Part shown: one piece after another, positions 8,323-16,397 of the stretch
How the letters are laid out: every line of letters starts with the position of its first letter
Position numbering within the stretch: position 1 is the stretch's first letter
Assembly: GCA_035479875.1 (NCBI GenBank)
Contig: DATIIH010000010.1
Location: 7,650-71,649, forward strand
Length of the DNA: 64,000 nt
Direction: 5' to 3'
Source: PMNU01 sp035479875
Lineage (GTDB): Bacteria > Patescibacteriota > Saccharimonadia > Saccharimonadales > UBA4665
The notes under the pieces: generated by a model
Database searches by the model: none
What the model was told of the DNA's origin: nothing
The model's input: only the letters and a program-made list of their open reading frames with translations
Made by a program: the position numbers and the translations under genes

Positions 8323-9624
8323 ATGGGTTTACGCAGTATTGTTAAAAAAGTTGTGCCAAGGGGCGCTCTCCGAAAGATCAAGCCGGCCGGCCATTACGCC
8401 GAAGCTGTGCTGCTCAATGCCCGCTATGGGTTTCCGAGCAAAGGCCTCAAAGTTATCGGTGTTACCGGCACTAACGGCAAGACCACTACCTGTTTTTTGA
8501 TCCACAAGATGCTTGTGGACGCCGGCTACAAGGTTGGGTTGATTACCACCGTTGCCTACGGTGTGGGTGACGACATCAAACCGCAGCTCACGCACATGAC
8601 TACGCCGACAGTACCGGTGTTGCTCAATCGTATTAAGAAGATGCGGGCGCAAGGCGTAGAGTGGCTCGTGCTAGAAACCACCAGCCACGCATTGGATCAG
8701 CACCGGGTATGGGGTATCCCATACATTATGGCGGTGTTTACTAACCTCACACATGAGCACATCAGCTACCACGGCAGCTTTGAACACTATAGGGCGGCCA
8801 AGCGCAAGTTATTTGAGATGACCAACCGCAATCGAGCCGGCCTGCGCCTGGGCATTGTTAATGCCGACGACCGATGGGCTAACGTGTTCGCTTCGGCGGT
8901 CAAAAAGTCATTAAGCTATGGCATAAAAGATGGTGACGCCCGCGCCAAGGATATTAAGCTGGGCGCCAGCGGTGTCAAATATTCGGTGACGCTCGGTGGC
9001 ACGACGTACCACATCAGCTGCCGGCTGCCCGGCACGTTTAACGTCTATAACTCTTTAGCAGCGGTATGTGTCGGCCACGCGCTCGGCCTGAGCCAAAAAC
9101 AGGTAGAGCAGGGGATCGCCGCGCTTGAGGGCGTGGAGGGTCGCATGACGCGCATCGACGAGGGACAGCCATTCGACGTCATCGTAGACTACGCCCACAC
9201 CCCCGACAGTTTTGAACAGTTGTTTGCCGACATCAAGCCGGTAGTGAAGGGTAAGTTGATCGTCTTATTCGGCAGCCTGGGCGGCGGCGACAAAGGTAAG
9301 CGCCCGCTGCAGGGTGAACTGGCCGGTCGTTTTGCTAACGAGCTAATTATCTGCGAAGAAGACGACCGCGCCGAAGACCCGGCCGTAATCATGGGCGACA
9401 TCGCCAAGGGCGCACGCAAGGCCGGCAAAGTAGACGATAAAGACTTGTTCTTGATCCACGACCGCACTAAGGCCATGCAATTTGCTGTTAGCCGAGCCAA
9501 GAAGGGCGATGTAGTGCTGTTTTTGGGTAAAGGTCACGAAAAGACGATTGAGCACAACGACGGCACTCAGCCGTGGGATGAGATTGCAACCGCACGATCA
9601 GTACTCGCTAAACGCACCCGCTAG
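8323..9624 (+). CDS. murE: MurE-like Mur ligase lacking a full N-domain
   Basis: 433 residues against about 490 for typical MurE. The ATP-binding loop is GVTGTNGKTTT (near residue 50), followed by a TTPT and TSHALDQ pair typical of UDP-MurNAc-tripeptide synthetases, the GTFNVYNSLAA central motif, VDYAHTPDS and the C-domain GKGHE. The N-terminal UDP-binding domain is reduced to about 40 residues. The position where MurE uses DNPR (for diaminopimelate) reads DDRAEDP, so the third amino acid cannot be assigned. Start 8323 is 7 nt after TATAAT; an in-frame ATG at 8314 lies inside the -10. Confidence 0.85.
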   Translation: MGLRSIVKKVVPRGALRKIKPAGHYAEAVLLNARYGFPSKGLKVIGVTGTNGKTTTCFLIHKMLVDAGYKVGLITTVAYGVGDDIKPQLTHMTTPTVPVLLNRIKKMRAQGVEWLVLETTSHALDQHRVWGIPYIMAVFTNLTHEHISYHGSFEHYRAAKRKLFEMTNRNRAGLRLGIVNADDRWANVFASAVKKSLSYGIKDGDARAKDIKLGASGVKYSVTLGGTTYHISCRLPGTFNVYNSLAAVCVGHALGLSQKQVEQGIAALEGVEGRMTRIDEGQPFDVIVDYAHTPDSFEQLFADIKPVVKGKLIVLFGSLGGGDKGKRPLQGELAGRFANELIICEEDDRAEDPAVIMGDIAKGARKAGKVDDKDLFLIHDRTKAMQFAVSRAKKGDVVLFLGKGHEKTIEHNDGTQPWDEIATARSVLAKRTR

Positions 9625-9625
9625 T

Positions 9626-10417
9626 CTACAAATCGAGCTCCAGCGTCATACAGTGCACACCACCGCCTGATTTTTTGAACTCGCTAATTGGTGTGGTAAT
9701 GACCGTAAAACCCGCGGCGCGATATTTTTGCGCCAGGCTGGGACTCTCGTCGTTGGTGATGACTGTGTGGCCGTCGCTGAGCGCGTTGAGGCTAAAGCTA
9801 AGCGCTTCGTCTAGCGTGGCTTCGATGATGTTTGGTATAGTCTCGCGCAGGCGCTGTTGGCTAGCGGTGTCGAGTCCGTCCATGTGTACTGCCACGGTAT
9901 CGCTGCTGAGCACCGCCACGCACGTGTCCAGATGGTAGAGCAGGGGGTTAATCAGTTTGAGGGGAACCACCTGGCGGCCAAAGTAGGCATGCAGCTCATC
10001 GGCGGCTGCCGCATCGGAGCGGAAGCCGTGGCCGGCTAATATCAGCTCGCCGCACACCAGATTGTCGCCACCCTCGAAAAAGCGCGTGGCTTGTTTTAAG
10101 TCACTAGACCCATGGGCGCGCAGCCACTTCTCGTATTCGGCCGTTTCCGGCCGCCTTTCAGGATAGCGAAAACTGCTGAGCAACACCCTACCGCCAATAA
10201 CCAGGCAACTATCGGTGGCAAACACCATGTCGGGCAGATGCGGCACCGGATCAATCAAATCGACCTGCCAGCCCAACAGTTTGGTATAGACATCGTGGAG
10301 CGCCTGCCACTCCTGGCGAGCGATTCTTTTGTCTACTGGTGGGGCATCGTGCATCCATGCGTTGATGTCGTACTCAACATCAAAATAGCTGGGCGGGGTC
10401 ATGAGGACTCGCTTCAC
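9626..10417 (-). CDS. DDAH/arginine deiminase-like amidinohydrolase
   Basis: 263 residues, pentein fold. Motifs expected of dimethylarginine dimethylaminohydrolase-type enzymes are present: MVFATDSCLV, FEGGDN, the catalytic His in YHLDTC and the catalytic Cys near the end in GGGVHCMTLEL. Such enzymes hydrolyse a guanidino group to give citrulline plus an amine or ammonia. The length and motifs fit DDAH better than the ~410-residue ArcA. The start is GTG at 10417, 6 nt after TATACT (10424-10429), so leaderless. It converges on the murE-like gene with a 1-bp gap. Confidence 0.88.
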   Translation of the reverse strand: MKRVLMTPPSYFDVEYDINAWMHDAPPVDKRIARQEWQALHDVYTKLLGWQVDLIDPVPHLPDMVFATDSCLVIGGRVLLSSFRYPERRPETAEYEKWLRAHGSSDLKQATRFFEGGDNLVCGELILAGHGFRSDAAAADELHAYFGRQVVPLKLINPLLYHLDTCVAVLSSDTVAVHMDGLDTASQQRLRETIPNIIEATLDEALSFSLNALSDGHTVITNDESPSLAQKYRAAGFTVITTPISEFKKSGGGVHCMTLELDL

Positions 10418-10442
10418 TGTGATAGTATACCAAAGACCCGAG

Positions 10443-10471
10443 TTTACAAACTCGACGTTTTATGGTAATGT
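10443..10471 (+). promoter_or_regulatory. Promoter of the kinase-like pair
   Basis: TTTACA (10443-10448), 17 bp, TAATGT (10466-10471), with extended TGG before the -10. It leaves a leader of about 17 nt carrying AAGGA. Confidence 0.6.
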
Positions 10472-10494
10472 TTAATCAAGGATAATACAAAATA

Positions 10495-11121
10495 ATGGCT
10501 ATGGCAGTGCAAGAAAAGATTGTTGACGCGTCAGCTCCGTACTCCCTCCGCAACAGGGTCATTGTTGCCGACGAAATCACGTTTGTTACTGAGGGAGTTG
10601 GTCCCTACGCCACCACCGATGGTGACAGAGTTTCTCGCTTCCTTACTTACAACTCCACACACGAGCCAGAGCTCGCTGGATACGCGCAGAAGTTGCAAGA
10701 TATGGGTCTCGTATTAGGTAGGCCTGAAGAGTTCAGAGATGGCCAAACGGTGTATCATGTGCCCCCCTCTGCGCGACCGCTAGGCCTTGAGCCGCCATCT
10801 TACAATGACGATCCGGCAGGGTATACCGATGGCCAGATGATATACGATCTGGGTATACTTTTCGGCACAGTCAGCCGCGTCTGCGGCAACAGAGTGGTTA
10901 TCATTCCAGCCGAAGACACTTGTGCGTTGGTTGAATTTGTACACCCGGGCGAAAGGCAGCTCTATCTTTTGCCAGGTACCGAGCAGCTGTTGAGCGACCC
11001 GGTGGACGGCGATGCGCTTACCGAGCAGTTGCGGCATTTTGGTCCTGATTTTAGTGATGCATATGGCTCACTAGTGGGCGAATTTATTCAGGGCTATACC
11101 GCTGGCCGCGAGGGGCAGTAA
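10495..11121 (+). CDS. Unknown protein, possible degenerate kinase partner
   Basis: 208 residues, soluble, no recognised family. The stretch around 155-185 (VHPGERQLYLLPGTEQL) can be laid against LRPDGTVFFIDWEKAQL of the next protein, and the helix before it (YDLGILFGTVSRVCGN) against GIWGQVARQAALLNS. This suggests, as inference, a fragment related to the C-lobe of the neighbouring kinase but without HGD or metal-binding residues. The stop TAA shares its last base with the ATG of the next gene, so translation is coupled. An ATG at 10501 is an alternative start. Confidence 0.7.
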   Translation: MAMAVQEKIVDASAPYSLRNRVIVADEITFVTEGVGPYATTDGDRVSRFLTYNSTHEPELAGYAQKLQDMGLVLGRPEEFRDGQTVYHVPPSARPLGLEPPSYNDDPAGYTDGQMIYDLGILFGTVSRVCGNRVVIIPAEDTCALVEFVHPGERQLYLLPGTEQLLSDPVDGDALTEQLRHFGPDFSDAYGSLVGEFIQGYTAGREGQ

Positions 11122-12152
11122 TGATTGGCGAAGCGACACAGGCACCCGTAGTCTTTACACCGGAAGACCACGTGCCATTAAGCCCAGAACAAGAACGGGT
11201 TCGGGCTTTTCATGACGTGCTGGCGCAGGTGGAAGCCAGCTCGCCTATTGAAACACAAGTTACACTGGCAAGCGATGATCCCACCGGTGATGCCACCCGA
11301 AGGTTTTTGAGCACCGAACGCGTTGCCGGCACGCATATGTATCTCAACTCTGCTATAGCCGAGCACATTGGGTCGGCTGCAGGCGCTACCTTTAGTCCGC
11401 GCCAATCACGCGCCGGGAAGCGCTCGACTCACGGTGTGTTTTTTGGTGACTTACATTTTGCAAATGGTACGAAAGTCGAAGTTGCTGTTAAGCCGCATGC
11501 CGACGACTCGCTCGAAAGTTGTGCAACCGATTACTTTACTACCCAAGCAGTGAGTCAGTTGCCGCTCGAGACGCTAAGGCCCGTTGGTATGGTCATCGGT
11601 GCCAAAGGTGAGGCATACTCGCTCTCAGTCCGTGAGCAGGTACGGACTTTGGATACGTTTGCCTGGGAGGCAATGGCGCGTAAAAAGTTACCACAGGTTA
11701 TGGGAATATGGGGTCAGGTGGCGAGGCAGGCCGCGTTGCTCAATTCGCTTGGCAAAACGCGTCACGGTGACTTTGAGCCTCGCAATATTGCGCTACGGCC
11801 TGACGGAACAGTGTTTTTTATAGACTGGGAGAAGGCGCAGCTTAGCACCTTACCACCTCGCGACGCAGAAGTGCGCTACGAGAGCAGCCGCGCCGATATA
11901 GGCGCACTCATGGAATCGATGGTCCGCCCTCGGAGCCATCCATTCAAGGCTGGCATAGGTATGCTCACTAACCATCCTCACCCATGGGAGGCATTCCGCG
12001 AGCTCGTGTTTGATGAGTACGTTGATACTCGCCGCGGACTGGCTTCCCCTAAAGAGCTGACTGATGTTAACGACGAACTTATTGAACTTGAGCACAGCCT
12101 GCAGGCGCACATGACTTTGATCATGCATCAGTTTCAAGTCGAGGCAAATTAA
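11121..12152 (+). CDS. Aminoglycoside-phosphotransferase-like kinase
   Basis: 343 residues. The catalytic loop is HGDFEPRNIAL and the metal site FFIDWEKAQ, the arrangement of APH, choline and Kdo-type small-molecule kinases and of some protein kinases. The N-lobe shows KVEVAVKPHADDS, whose Lys may bind ATP, preceded by a poorly conserved first 100 residues. The substrate is unknown. It starts inside the TAATG overlap with the preceding gene, so the two products are made together. No signal peptide. Confidence 0.75.
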   Translation: MIGEATQAPVVFTPEDHVPLSPEQERVRAFHDVLAQVEASSPIETQVTLASDDPTGDATRRFLSTERVAGTHMYLNSAIAEHIGSAAGATFSPRQSRAGKRSTHGVFFGDLHFANGTKVEVAVKPHADDSLESCATDYFTTQAVSQLPLETLRPVGMVIGAKGEAYSLSVREQVRTLDTFAWEAMARKKLPQVMGIWGQVARQAALLNSLGKTRHGDFEPRNIALRPDGTVFFIDWEKAQLSTLPPRDAEVRYESSRADIGALMESMVRPRSHPFKAGIGMLTNHPHPWEAFRELVFDEYVDTRRGLASPKELTDVNDELIELEHSLQAHMTLIMHQFQVEAN

Positions 12153-12166
12153 GCGACCAGGCATAC

Positions 12167-12195
12167 TTGACGCTGGATTGGCACTCGGATATAGT
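12167..12195 (+). promoter_or_regulatory. groESL promoter
   Basis: TTGACG (12167-12172), 17 bp, TATAGT (12190-12195). The first CIRCE element covers the -10, so a bound repressor blocks initiation. Confidence 0.85.
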
Positions 12196-12204
12196 GAGTG
12201 CTGA
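12178..12204. promoter_or_regulatory. CIRCE operator 1
   Basis: TTGGCACTC, 9 nt, GAGTGCTGA. This matches the HrcA-binding consensus TTAGCACTC-N9-GAGTGCTAA at 16 of 18 positions and overlaps the -10 box. Confidence 0.93.
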
Positions 12205-12208
12205 TACA

Positions 12209-12235
12209 TTAGCAGTCGCCAATGCGAAGTGCTAA
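12209..12235. promoter_or_regulatory. CIRCE operator 2
   Basis: TTAGCAGTC, 9 nt, AAGTGCTAA, again 16 of 18 consensus positions. It lies in the untranslated leader, 5 bp after the first operator. Confidence 0.9.
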
Positions 12236-12266
12236 TGGTCTTCGAAATTAAGGAGGAGTGATCGTC

Positions 12267-12533
12267 ATGAGCGTCAACATCAAACCCCTCGGTGATTATC
12301 TAGTGGCAGAGCCCGAAGAAGCACCGACCAAGACGGCCAGCGGCTTGTATCTGCCCGAAAAATCGGCCGAAAAACCTAAGATTGCCACAGTAGTGGCTTT
12401 GGGACCAAACGTGCGGCAGCTCAAAGTCGGCGATCGCATCGTATACAAAAGCTACAGCCCAACCGAACTCAAGGTTGACGGCGTTGATTATTTACTCGTA
12501 AAAGAAGAAGACGTGCTGGCCACGCTTAAATAG
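12267..12533 (+). CDS. groES: Co-chaperonin GroES
   Basis: 88 residues, slightly shorter than the usual ~95. It begins SVNIKPLGDYLV and has the roof/core motifs of Cpn10; the seven-subunit lid closes the GroEL chamber. I choose the ATG at 12267 because AAGGAGG (12250-12256) is 10 nt upstream; a GTG at 12258 lies inside that site. It is first in a groES-groEL operon under two CIRCE boxes, so it should be induced by heat and folding stress through an HrcA encoded elsewhere. Confidence 0.96.
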   Translation: MSVNIKPLGDYLVAEPEEAPTKTASGLYLPEKSAEKPKIATVVALGPNVRQLKVGDRIVYKSYSPTELKVDGVDYLLVKEEDVLATLK

Positions 12534-12545
12534 GAGACAACACTG

Positions 12546-14219
12546 ATGGCAAAAAAAGTATTCTATGATGACGACGCCCGCCGCCGCGTTCTGGCCGGTG
12601 CTGAGATTTTGTACAACGCAGTAAAGACCACTATGGGCCCTAAAGGCCGCAATGTGGTGATAGGCAAGAGTTACGGCGCTCCCACGGTTACTCATGACGG
12701 CGTGACTGTTGCCCGCGGAGTAGAGATTAGCGACGTCGACGACGAAACGTTGGGCTACAAGGTGGGCGCAGAGCTCATCAAGCAAGCCGCCAGCAAGATG
12801 AACGACGTGGCCGGTGACGGTACCACCACCGTTACGGTGCTGACGTACCACATCCTCAACGAAGCCAACAAACTGATCGCTGCTGGCCACAATCCGATGC
12901 TGCTACGCAAAGGCCTCGAAGCCGCCGCTGCCGAAGTGCTTAAGAACCTCGACGGTATGCGCGAAGACATCCAGGGCAAAAAAGGCCGCATTGCTGAGGT
13001 CGCTACGATTAGCGCCGGCGACGCCGAAATCGGCGCGCTGATTGCCGAAGTCATGGACAAAGTCGGCCGCGAAGGCGTCGTGACTGTCGAAGAAGGCCAA
13101 GGCCTGAGCATGGAAAGCGAAGTAGTAGAAGGCTTTACCTTTGACAAGGGCTTTGTGAGCGCCCTGATGGTCACTGACGCCGCTCGCATGGAGGCCGTGT
13201 ACAACAAGCCGGCAATTTTGATTACCGATCAAAAGATCAGCTCTATCCAAGAATTTTTGCCGATCCTCGAAAAGTTGGCCCAATCCGGCAAAAAAGACCT
13301 GGTGATTATCGCCGAAGAAGTCGAAGGCGAGGCCCTCGGCACATTAGTGCTTAACCGCCTCAAGGGCGTGTTTAATACCGTTGCCGTTAAGGCGCCGAGC
13401 TTTGGCGATCGCCGTAAGGACATCCTCGAAGACATCGCCGTCCTCACTGGTGCGACGGTCATTAGCGAAGACCGCGGATTTACCTTTGAAAACGCTGATC
13501 TGAGCATGATTGGTAGCGCCCGCAAGGTAATCGTCGGTAAAGACGAGACTACGATTATCGAAGGCGCCGGCACGGCCGCTGACGTCGCTGCCCGCGTGAA
13601 GCATATTACCGCTCAGGCCACCGCCGCGACCTCCAACTACACGCGTGAAGAGTTCGAGAAGCGCCGCGCTGCACTCGGCGGCAAAGTTGCCGTCATTAAA
13701 GTTGGCGGCGCCACCGAAACCGAAATCGAAGAAAAGAAGTTCCGCGTGGACGACGCTGTTGCAGCTGTTAAAGCCGCGCTATCTGAGGGCATTGTGCCCG
13801 GTGGTGGCGTAACGCTCGTCAATCTGGCTACTCTGCTTGCCTCCAAAAACTCTAAGGCCGGGAGCGCACTTGCCGATATAGTCGCGGATGATTCTGACCT
13901 TGTAGGCATGAGCATTCTTGTTAAAGTGCTCGACCAGCCGTTCCGCATCTTGCTGCTCAACGCCGGCTTAAACCCGGATGAGTGGCTGCCACAGATCCGC
14001 GCTGCCAAGCCGGGCCACGGTGTTGATCTAAAAGATCCGACTAAATTGGTAGACCTCAAGGCACATGGCGTGGTTGACCCCGCCCGCGTCACCAAAGAGG
14101 CACTGCTAAACGCCGTGAGCATTGCCGGCACCAGCATGACCATGGGCGCATTGGTAGTAGAAGTGCCCGAAGAGAAATCGGCCGGTGGCGCTCCAGACAT
14201 GAGCGGCCTGGGCATGTAA
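12546..14219 (+). CDS. groEL: Chaperonin GroEL
   Basis: 557 residues. The ATP-binding VAGDGTTTVTVL, the TTMGPKGRNVVIG opening and the VPGGGVTL near residue 415 are all clear. The C-terminal tail ends GAPDMSGLGM, lacking the long GGM repeats of many GroELs. It lies 12 nt after groES with a weak GGAG site. Arginine is encoded almost only by CGN codons, typical of a highly expressed gene here. Confidence 0.98.
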   Translation: MAKKVFYDDDARRRVLAGAEILYNAVKTTMGPKGRNVVIGKSYGAPTVTHDGVTVARGVEISDVDDETLGYKVGAELIKQAASKMNDVAGDGTTTVTVLTYHILNEANKLIAAGHNPMLLRKGLEAAAAEVLKNLDGMREDIQGKKGRIAEVATISAGDAEIGALIAEVMDKVGREGVVTVEEGQGLSMESEVVEGFTFDKGFVSALMVTDAARMEAVYNKPAILITDQKISSIQEFLPILEKLAQSGKKDLVIIAEEVEGEALGTLVLNRLKGVFNTVAVKAPSFGDRRKDILEDIAVLTGATVISEDRGFTFENADLSMIGSARKVIVGKDETTIIEGAGTAADVAARVKHITAQATAATSNYTREEFEKRRAALGGKVAVIKVGGATETEIEEKKFRVDDAVAAVKAALSEGIVPGGGVTLVNLATLLASKNSKAGSALADIVADDSDLVGMSILVKVLDQPFRILLLNAGLNPDEWLPQIRAAKPGHGVDLKDPTKLVDLKAHGVVDPARVTKEALLNAVSIAGTSMTMGALVVEVPEEKSAGGAPDMSGLGM

Positions 14220-14260
14220 AACAGCTCGTTTTTGTTTCAAAGCCGGCGTCAGCTGGTGTA

Positions 14261-14321
14261 CAATAAATGGAAACAAACAACGACGAATCGGCTGTCGCCC
14301 TCAGGGGCGGCAGCCTTTTTT
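14261..14321 (+). ncRNA. Possible short transcript ending in the groEL terminator
   Basis: TACAAT (14261-14266) lies about 25 bp before the groEL terminator. Initiation here would make an RNA of about 50 nt, or a 22-codon peptide from the ATG at 14269. It may equally be chance. Confidence 0.2.
14290..14321 (+). terminator. Terminator after groEL
   Basis: GGCTGTCGCCC, loop TCA, GGGGCGGCAGCC, six T. Strong intrinsic terminator between groEL and the convergent tat-linked genes. Confidence 0.93.
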
Positions 14322-14340
14322 GTGGTGGGCTGTAGAGTGG

Positions 14341-14520
14341 CTAGACGCCGTAGCCGCTAGAACCGTAGCTGTGGCTAGCGCCGGCGTGTTGACCGCGACT
14401 GTTGAGTAGGCGGATCACCGAGCTAAAGCCGAGGATTGACGCTACAGCCAGACCAAGTGTGGTCAGGAACTCTTTGCGTGTCATCTCCTTACGGAGCAGC
14501 GTTTGTAGCTGTGTATTCAT
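14341..14520 (-). CDS. Small protein with RK-type Tat-like signal
   Basis: 59 residues. Residues 13-34 read as a Tat-style signal: TRKEFL (consensus S/T-R-R-x-F-L-K, here the RK variant) followed by the hydrophobic TLGLAVASILGF. The rest is a short Ser/Gly/Tyr/His tail ending SYGSSGYGV. It sits 60 bp downstream of tatC on the same strand, so the likely role is a Tat substrate or accessory peptide. This is inferred from the motif and neighbourhood. TACAAT about 32 nt upstream could be its own promoter. Confidence 0.65.
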   Translation of the reverse strand: MNTQLQTLLRKEMTRKEFLTTLGLAVASILGFSSVIRLLNSRGQHAGASHSYGSSGYGV

Positions 14521-14580
14521 TTTGGCTCTGTTTATTTTTGTAGTTACGCTTATGATTGTAGGCTACTGTGCTTTTGGCTG

Positions 14581-15771
14581 TCAAGTATTTGCGCCAGCGT
14601 CTTGGTTGAGCGGGCCGTACATTCGGCGCGGGCCCACAAAATCGTTGAAGCTGCGGCGTCCGCCTCTGGCATCTGTGGTTGGGCGTGGCGGCAAAGGTGC
14701 AGTCACTGATGTTACAGAGGGGCGCAGTTGCTGCGGTGCGGCTACCGGAGCGGGAGCTGGAGCCGTGGGAGCAGTGATAGCGGGCGCGGCCACTCGTATC
14801 GGTGCTAGTTTAGCGGTCACCACCGGCCTAGCTACGGGTGCGTGGTGCACTTGTGGCTGGGGTATGGCGGCGGCCTGAACTGCGGGCCTGAGCTGCTTGT
14901 TGTGTAGTGCTGCCTGCGCCTCTCTAAAGTGCGCCAGGCGCTCCTGGCGGGCTTCGGCGTCTTGCTCTACGAGGTTAGCAAGAGACTGCGGGCGGTTCTT
15001 ACTGCGGTTTACCATCCATATAATCAAGATCGCTAACTGGTAGGCGAGAATTACCGGACCGGACAACAACAGCTGGTCTTGTATGCGCGGCGAGGGGTTG
15101 AGCAGTCCGCCCCCAATAAACGCCAGCAAGATCACCCACCGTTCGTAGTGGAACAGCTTTTGGGGTTTGAGTGGCTTAATACGGTTGATCAAAATGAGGA
15201 TGAGTGGCAGTTGGAATAGCAGCGCCGACCCCAGCAAGTACATCGTCACAAAGCCCATGTACGATTGGATGGTGAGCAGCGGGTGAATTTGATTGGTACT
15301 AAACTGATGCAGCAAGAAGTGCAGTGCCGCCGGCAAGCCAATAAAATAGCCAAAGCTCATGCCGGCTAAGGCCAGTACGCCAGAGGCGACGCTGCCTATG
15401 CCAATAAACTTTACGGCGTCTTTCTTAATAAGCGGCTCGACGTATTTAAGCGACTGGTAGACGATAACCGGGATACTGAGCGCAATACCCATATAAATAC
15501 AGACACGGAACAAGAAGTCGATGCCGCCGCCTACCGAGGTGTAAATAAATTGCTGGTTGCGCGCCGGGCGCAAAAGTGCCGCAACCACATGTTGCTGCAC
15601 AAAGTAGGTTGCTGCGCCCCAGCCGATGACCGACAGAGCAATGTAGAACAGACGTTTACGAAGTTCGTACAAGTGCTCTATAAACGGAATTTTTTGCGAG
15701 GCGCGTCGCTCCTCAAGCCGACTCTCGTGGCTCGTCTTCTGTTTTTTTCTTTTCATCGTGTGCGTCGCCAT
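14581..15771 (-). CDS. tatC: Twin-arginine translocase subunit TatC with long tail
   Basis: 396 residues; TatC proper (about 30-270) has the N-terminal cytoplasmic FIEHLYELRKRL motif and six hydrophobic segments, and recognises twin-arginine signals in the membrane. The remaining ~125 residues are a cytoplasmic tail rich in Ala, Pro, Val and Gln, predicted disordered and absent from ordinary TatC (~250 residues). The start overlaps the end of tatA by 59 nt (44 nt if the internal ATG at 15756 is used), so the two are coupled. No TatB is seen, as in minimal TatAC systems. Confidence 0.93.
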   Translation of the reverse strand: MATHTMKRKKQKTSHESRLEERRASQKIPFIEHLYELRKRLFYIALSVIGWGAATYFVQQHVVAALLRPARNQQFIYTSVGGGIDFLFRVCIYMGIALSIPVIVYQSLKYVEPLIKKDAVKFIGIGSVASGVLALAGMSFGYFIGLPAALHFLLHQFSTNQIHPLLTIQSYMGFVTMYLLGSALLFQLPLILILINRIKPLKPQKLFHYERWVILLAFIGGGLLNPSPRIQDQLLLSGPVILAYQLAILIIWMVNRSKNRPQSLANLVEQDAEARQERLAHFREAQAALHNKQLRPAVQAAAIPQPQVHHAPVARPVVTAKLAPIRVAAPAITAPTAPAPAPVAAPQQLRPSVTSVTAPLPPRPTTDARGGRRSFNDFVGPRRMYGPLNQDAGANT

Positions 15772-15916
15772 TTACACCTTTACGAATCTCACGCATTGAT
15801 TCACCGAGGCTACGGGACAGCTGGGGCAGCTTTTTGCTACCGAACAGCAGGAGCACAATTGCCAGAATGATGATCAGTTCCGGCGCCCCCAGATCTAGGA
15901 ATGCAAAACTGTTCAT
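15713..15916 (-). CDS. tatA: Twin-arginine translocase subunit TatA
   Basis: 67 residues: a short N-terminal transmembrane helix (LGAPELIIILAIVLLLFGSK), the conserved FG hinge, an amphipathic helix (KLPQLSRSLGESMREIRKG) and a charged tail. It forms the translocation pore with TatC. GAGGGG lies 7 nt upstream of the ATG at 15916. Confidence 0.95.
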   Translation of the reverse strand: MNSFAFLDLGAPELIIILAIVLLLFGSKKLPQLSRSLGESMREIRKGVNGDAHDEKKKTEDEPRESA

Positions 15917-15978
15917 GTGAGACCCCTCGCTTTGTTACAATTTCTACTCTTATGATACCATAGTGGTAAAGGTTTAAT

Positions 15979-16296
15979 ATGAGCAACCTCGCAAAAACAT
16001 ACACTGTTCCTGGACTACATACATTCGCCGCCGCTTACGGCCAGGGCGCCTATGGTACGAGTACCTACAACTGTAGTGGTACCACAACCTGTGGGCAAGG
16101 TAGCAGCAGCGGATTGGTAAATACCGGTATTGCCGTAGGCGGTATTGTGACGCTCGCCGCAGCTATCTTATTGGTGGCTGTGATCGTGCGCTTTTGGCGC
16201 CGCCCGGTCAATAAAGAACTCGCCCCCGAGCGAGAAGAATCAGAGACCGAAGAGTCGACCGACCAGACTCACACCGATCAAACTCACGAAGCGTGA
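15979..16296 (+). CDS. Small single-TM protein of CPR type
   Basis: 105 residues. A polar N-terminal part rich in Gly, Ser, Thr and Tyr holds two cysteines (YNCSGTTTCGQG) that could form a disulfide outside the cell. One transmembrane segment (about 49-72) and an acidic Glu/Thr/Asp tail follow. No function can be assigned. It is divergent from tatA; the spacer carries TATGAT and the small palindrome TACCA-TAG-TGGTA. Confidence 0.75.
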   Translation: MSNLAKTYTVPGLHTFAAAYGQGAYGTSTYNCSGTTTCGQGSSSGLVNTGIAVGGIVTLAAAILLVAVIVRFWRRPVNKELAPEREESETEESTDQTHTDQTHEA

Positions 16297-16397
16297 ACCA
16301 AAATTTGCTGACCAAGATTAGAGTTTAAGATATAGAGTAGCGCTAAGCTAGCGATAAATAACGTGAGCAGTATAAAGAAGCGTATTTTTTCGTTCAT
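16284..16397 (-). CDS. Tiny single-TM protein coupled to sortase
   Basis: 37 residues, almost entirely one hydrophobic helix (IRFFILLTLFIASLALLYIL). Its ATG overlaps the sortase stop in an ATGA, so it is translated only after the sortase. Its 3' end overlaps the convergent neighbour by 13 bp. The coupling and clean helix argue for a real gene, perhaps a membrane partner of the sortase. Confidence 0.55.
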   Translation of the reverse strand: MNEKIRFFILLTLFIASLALLYILNSNLGQQILVHAS

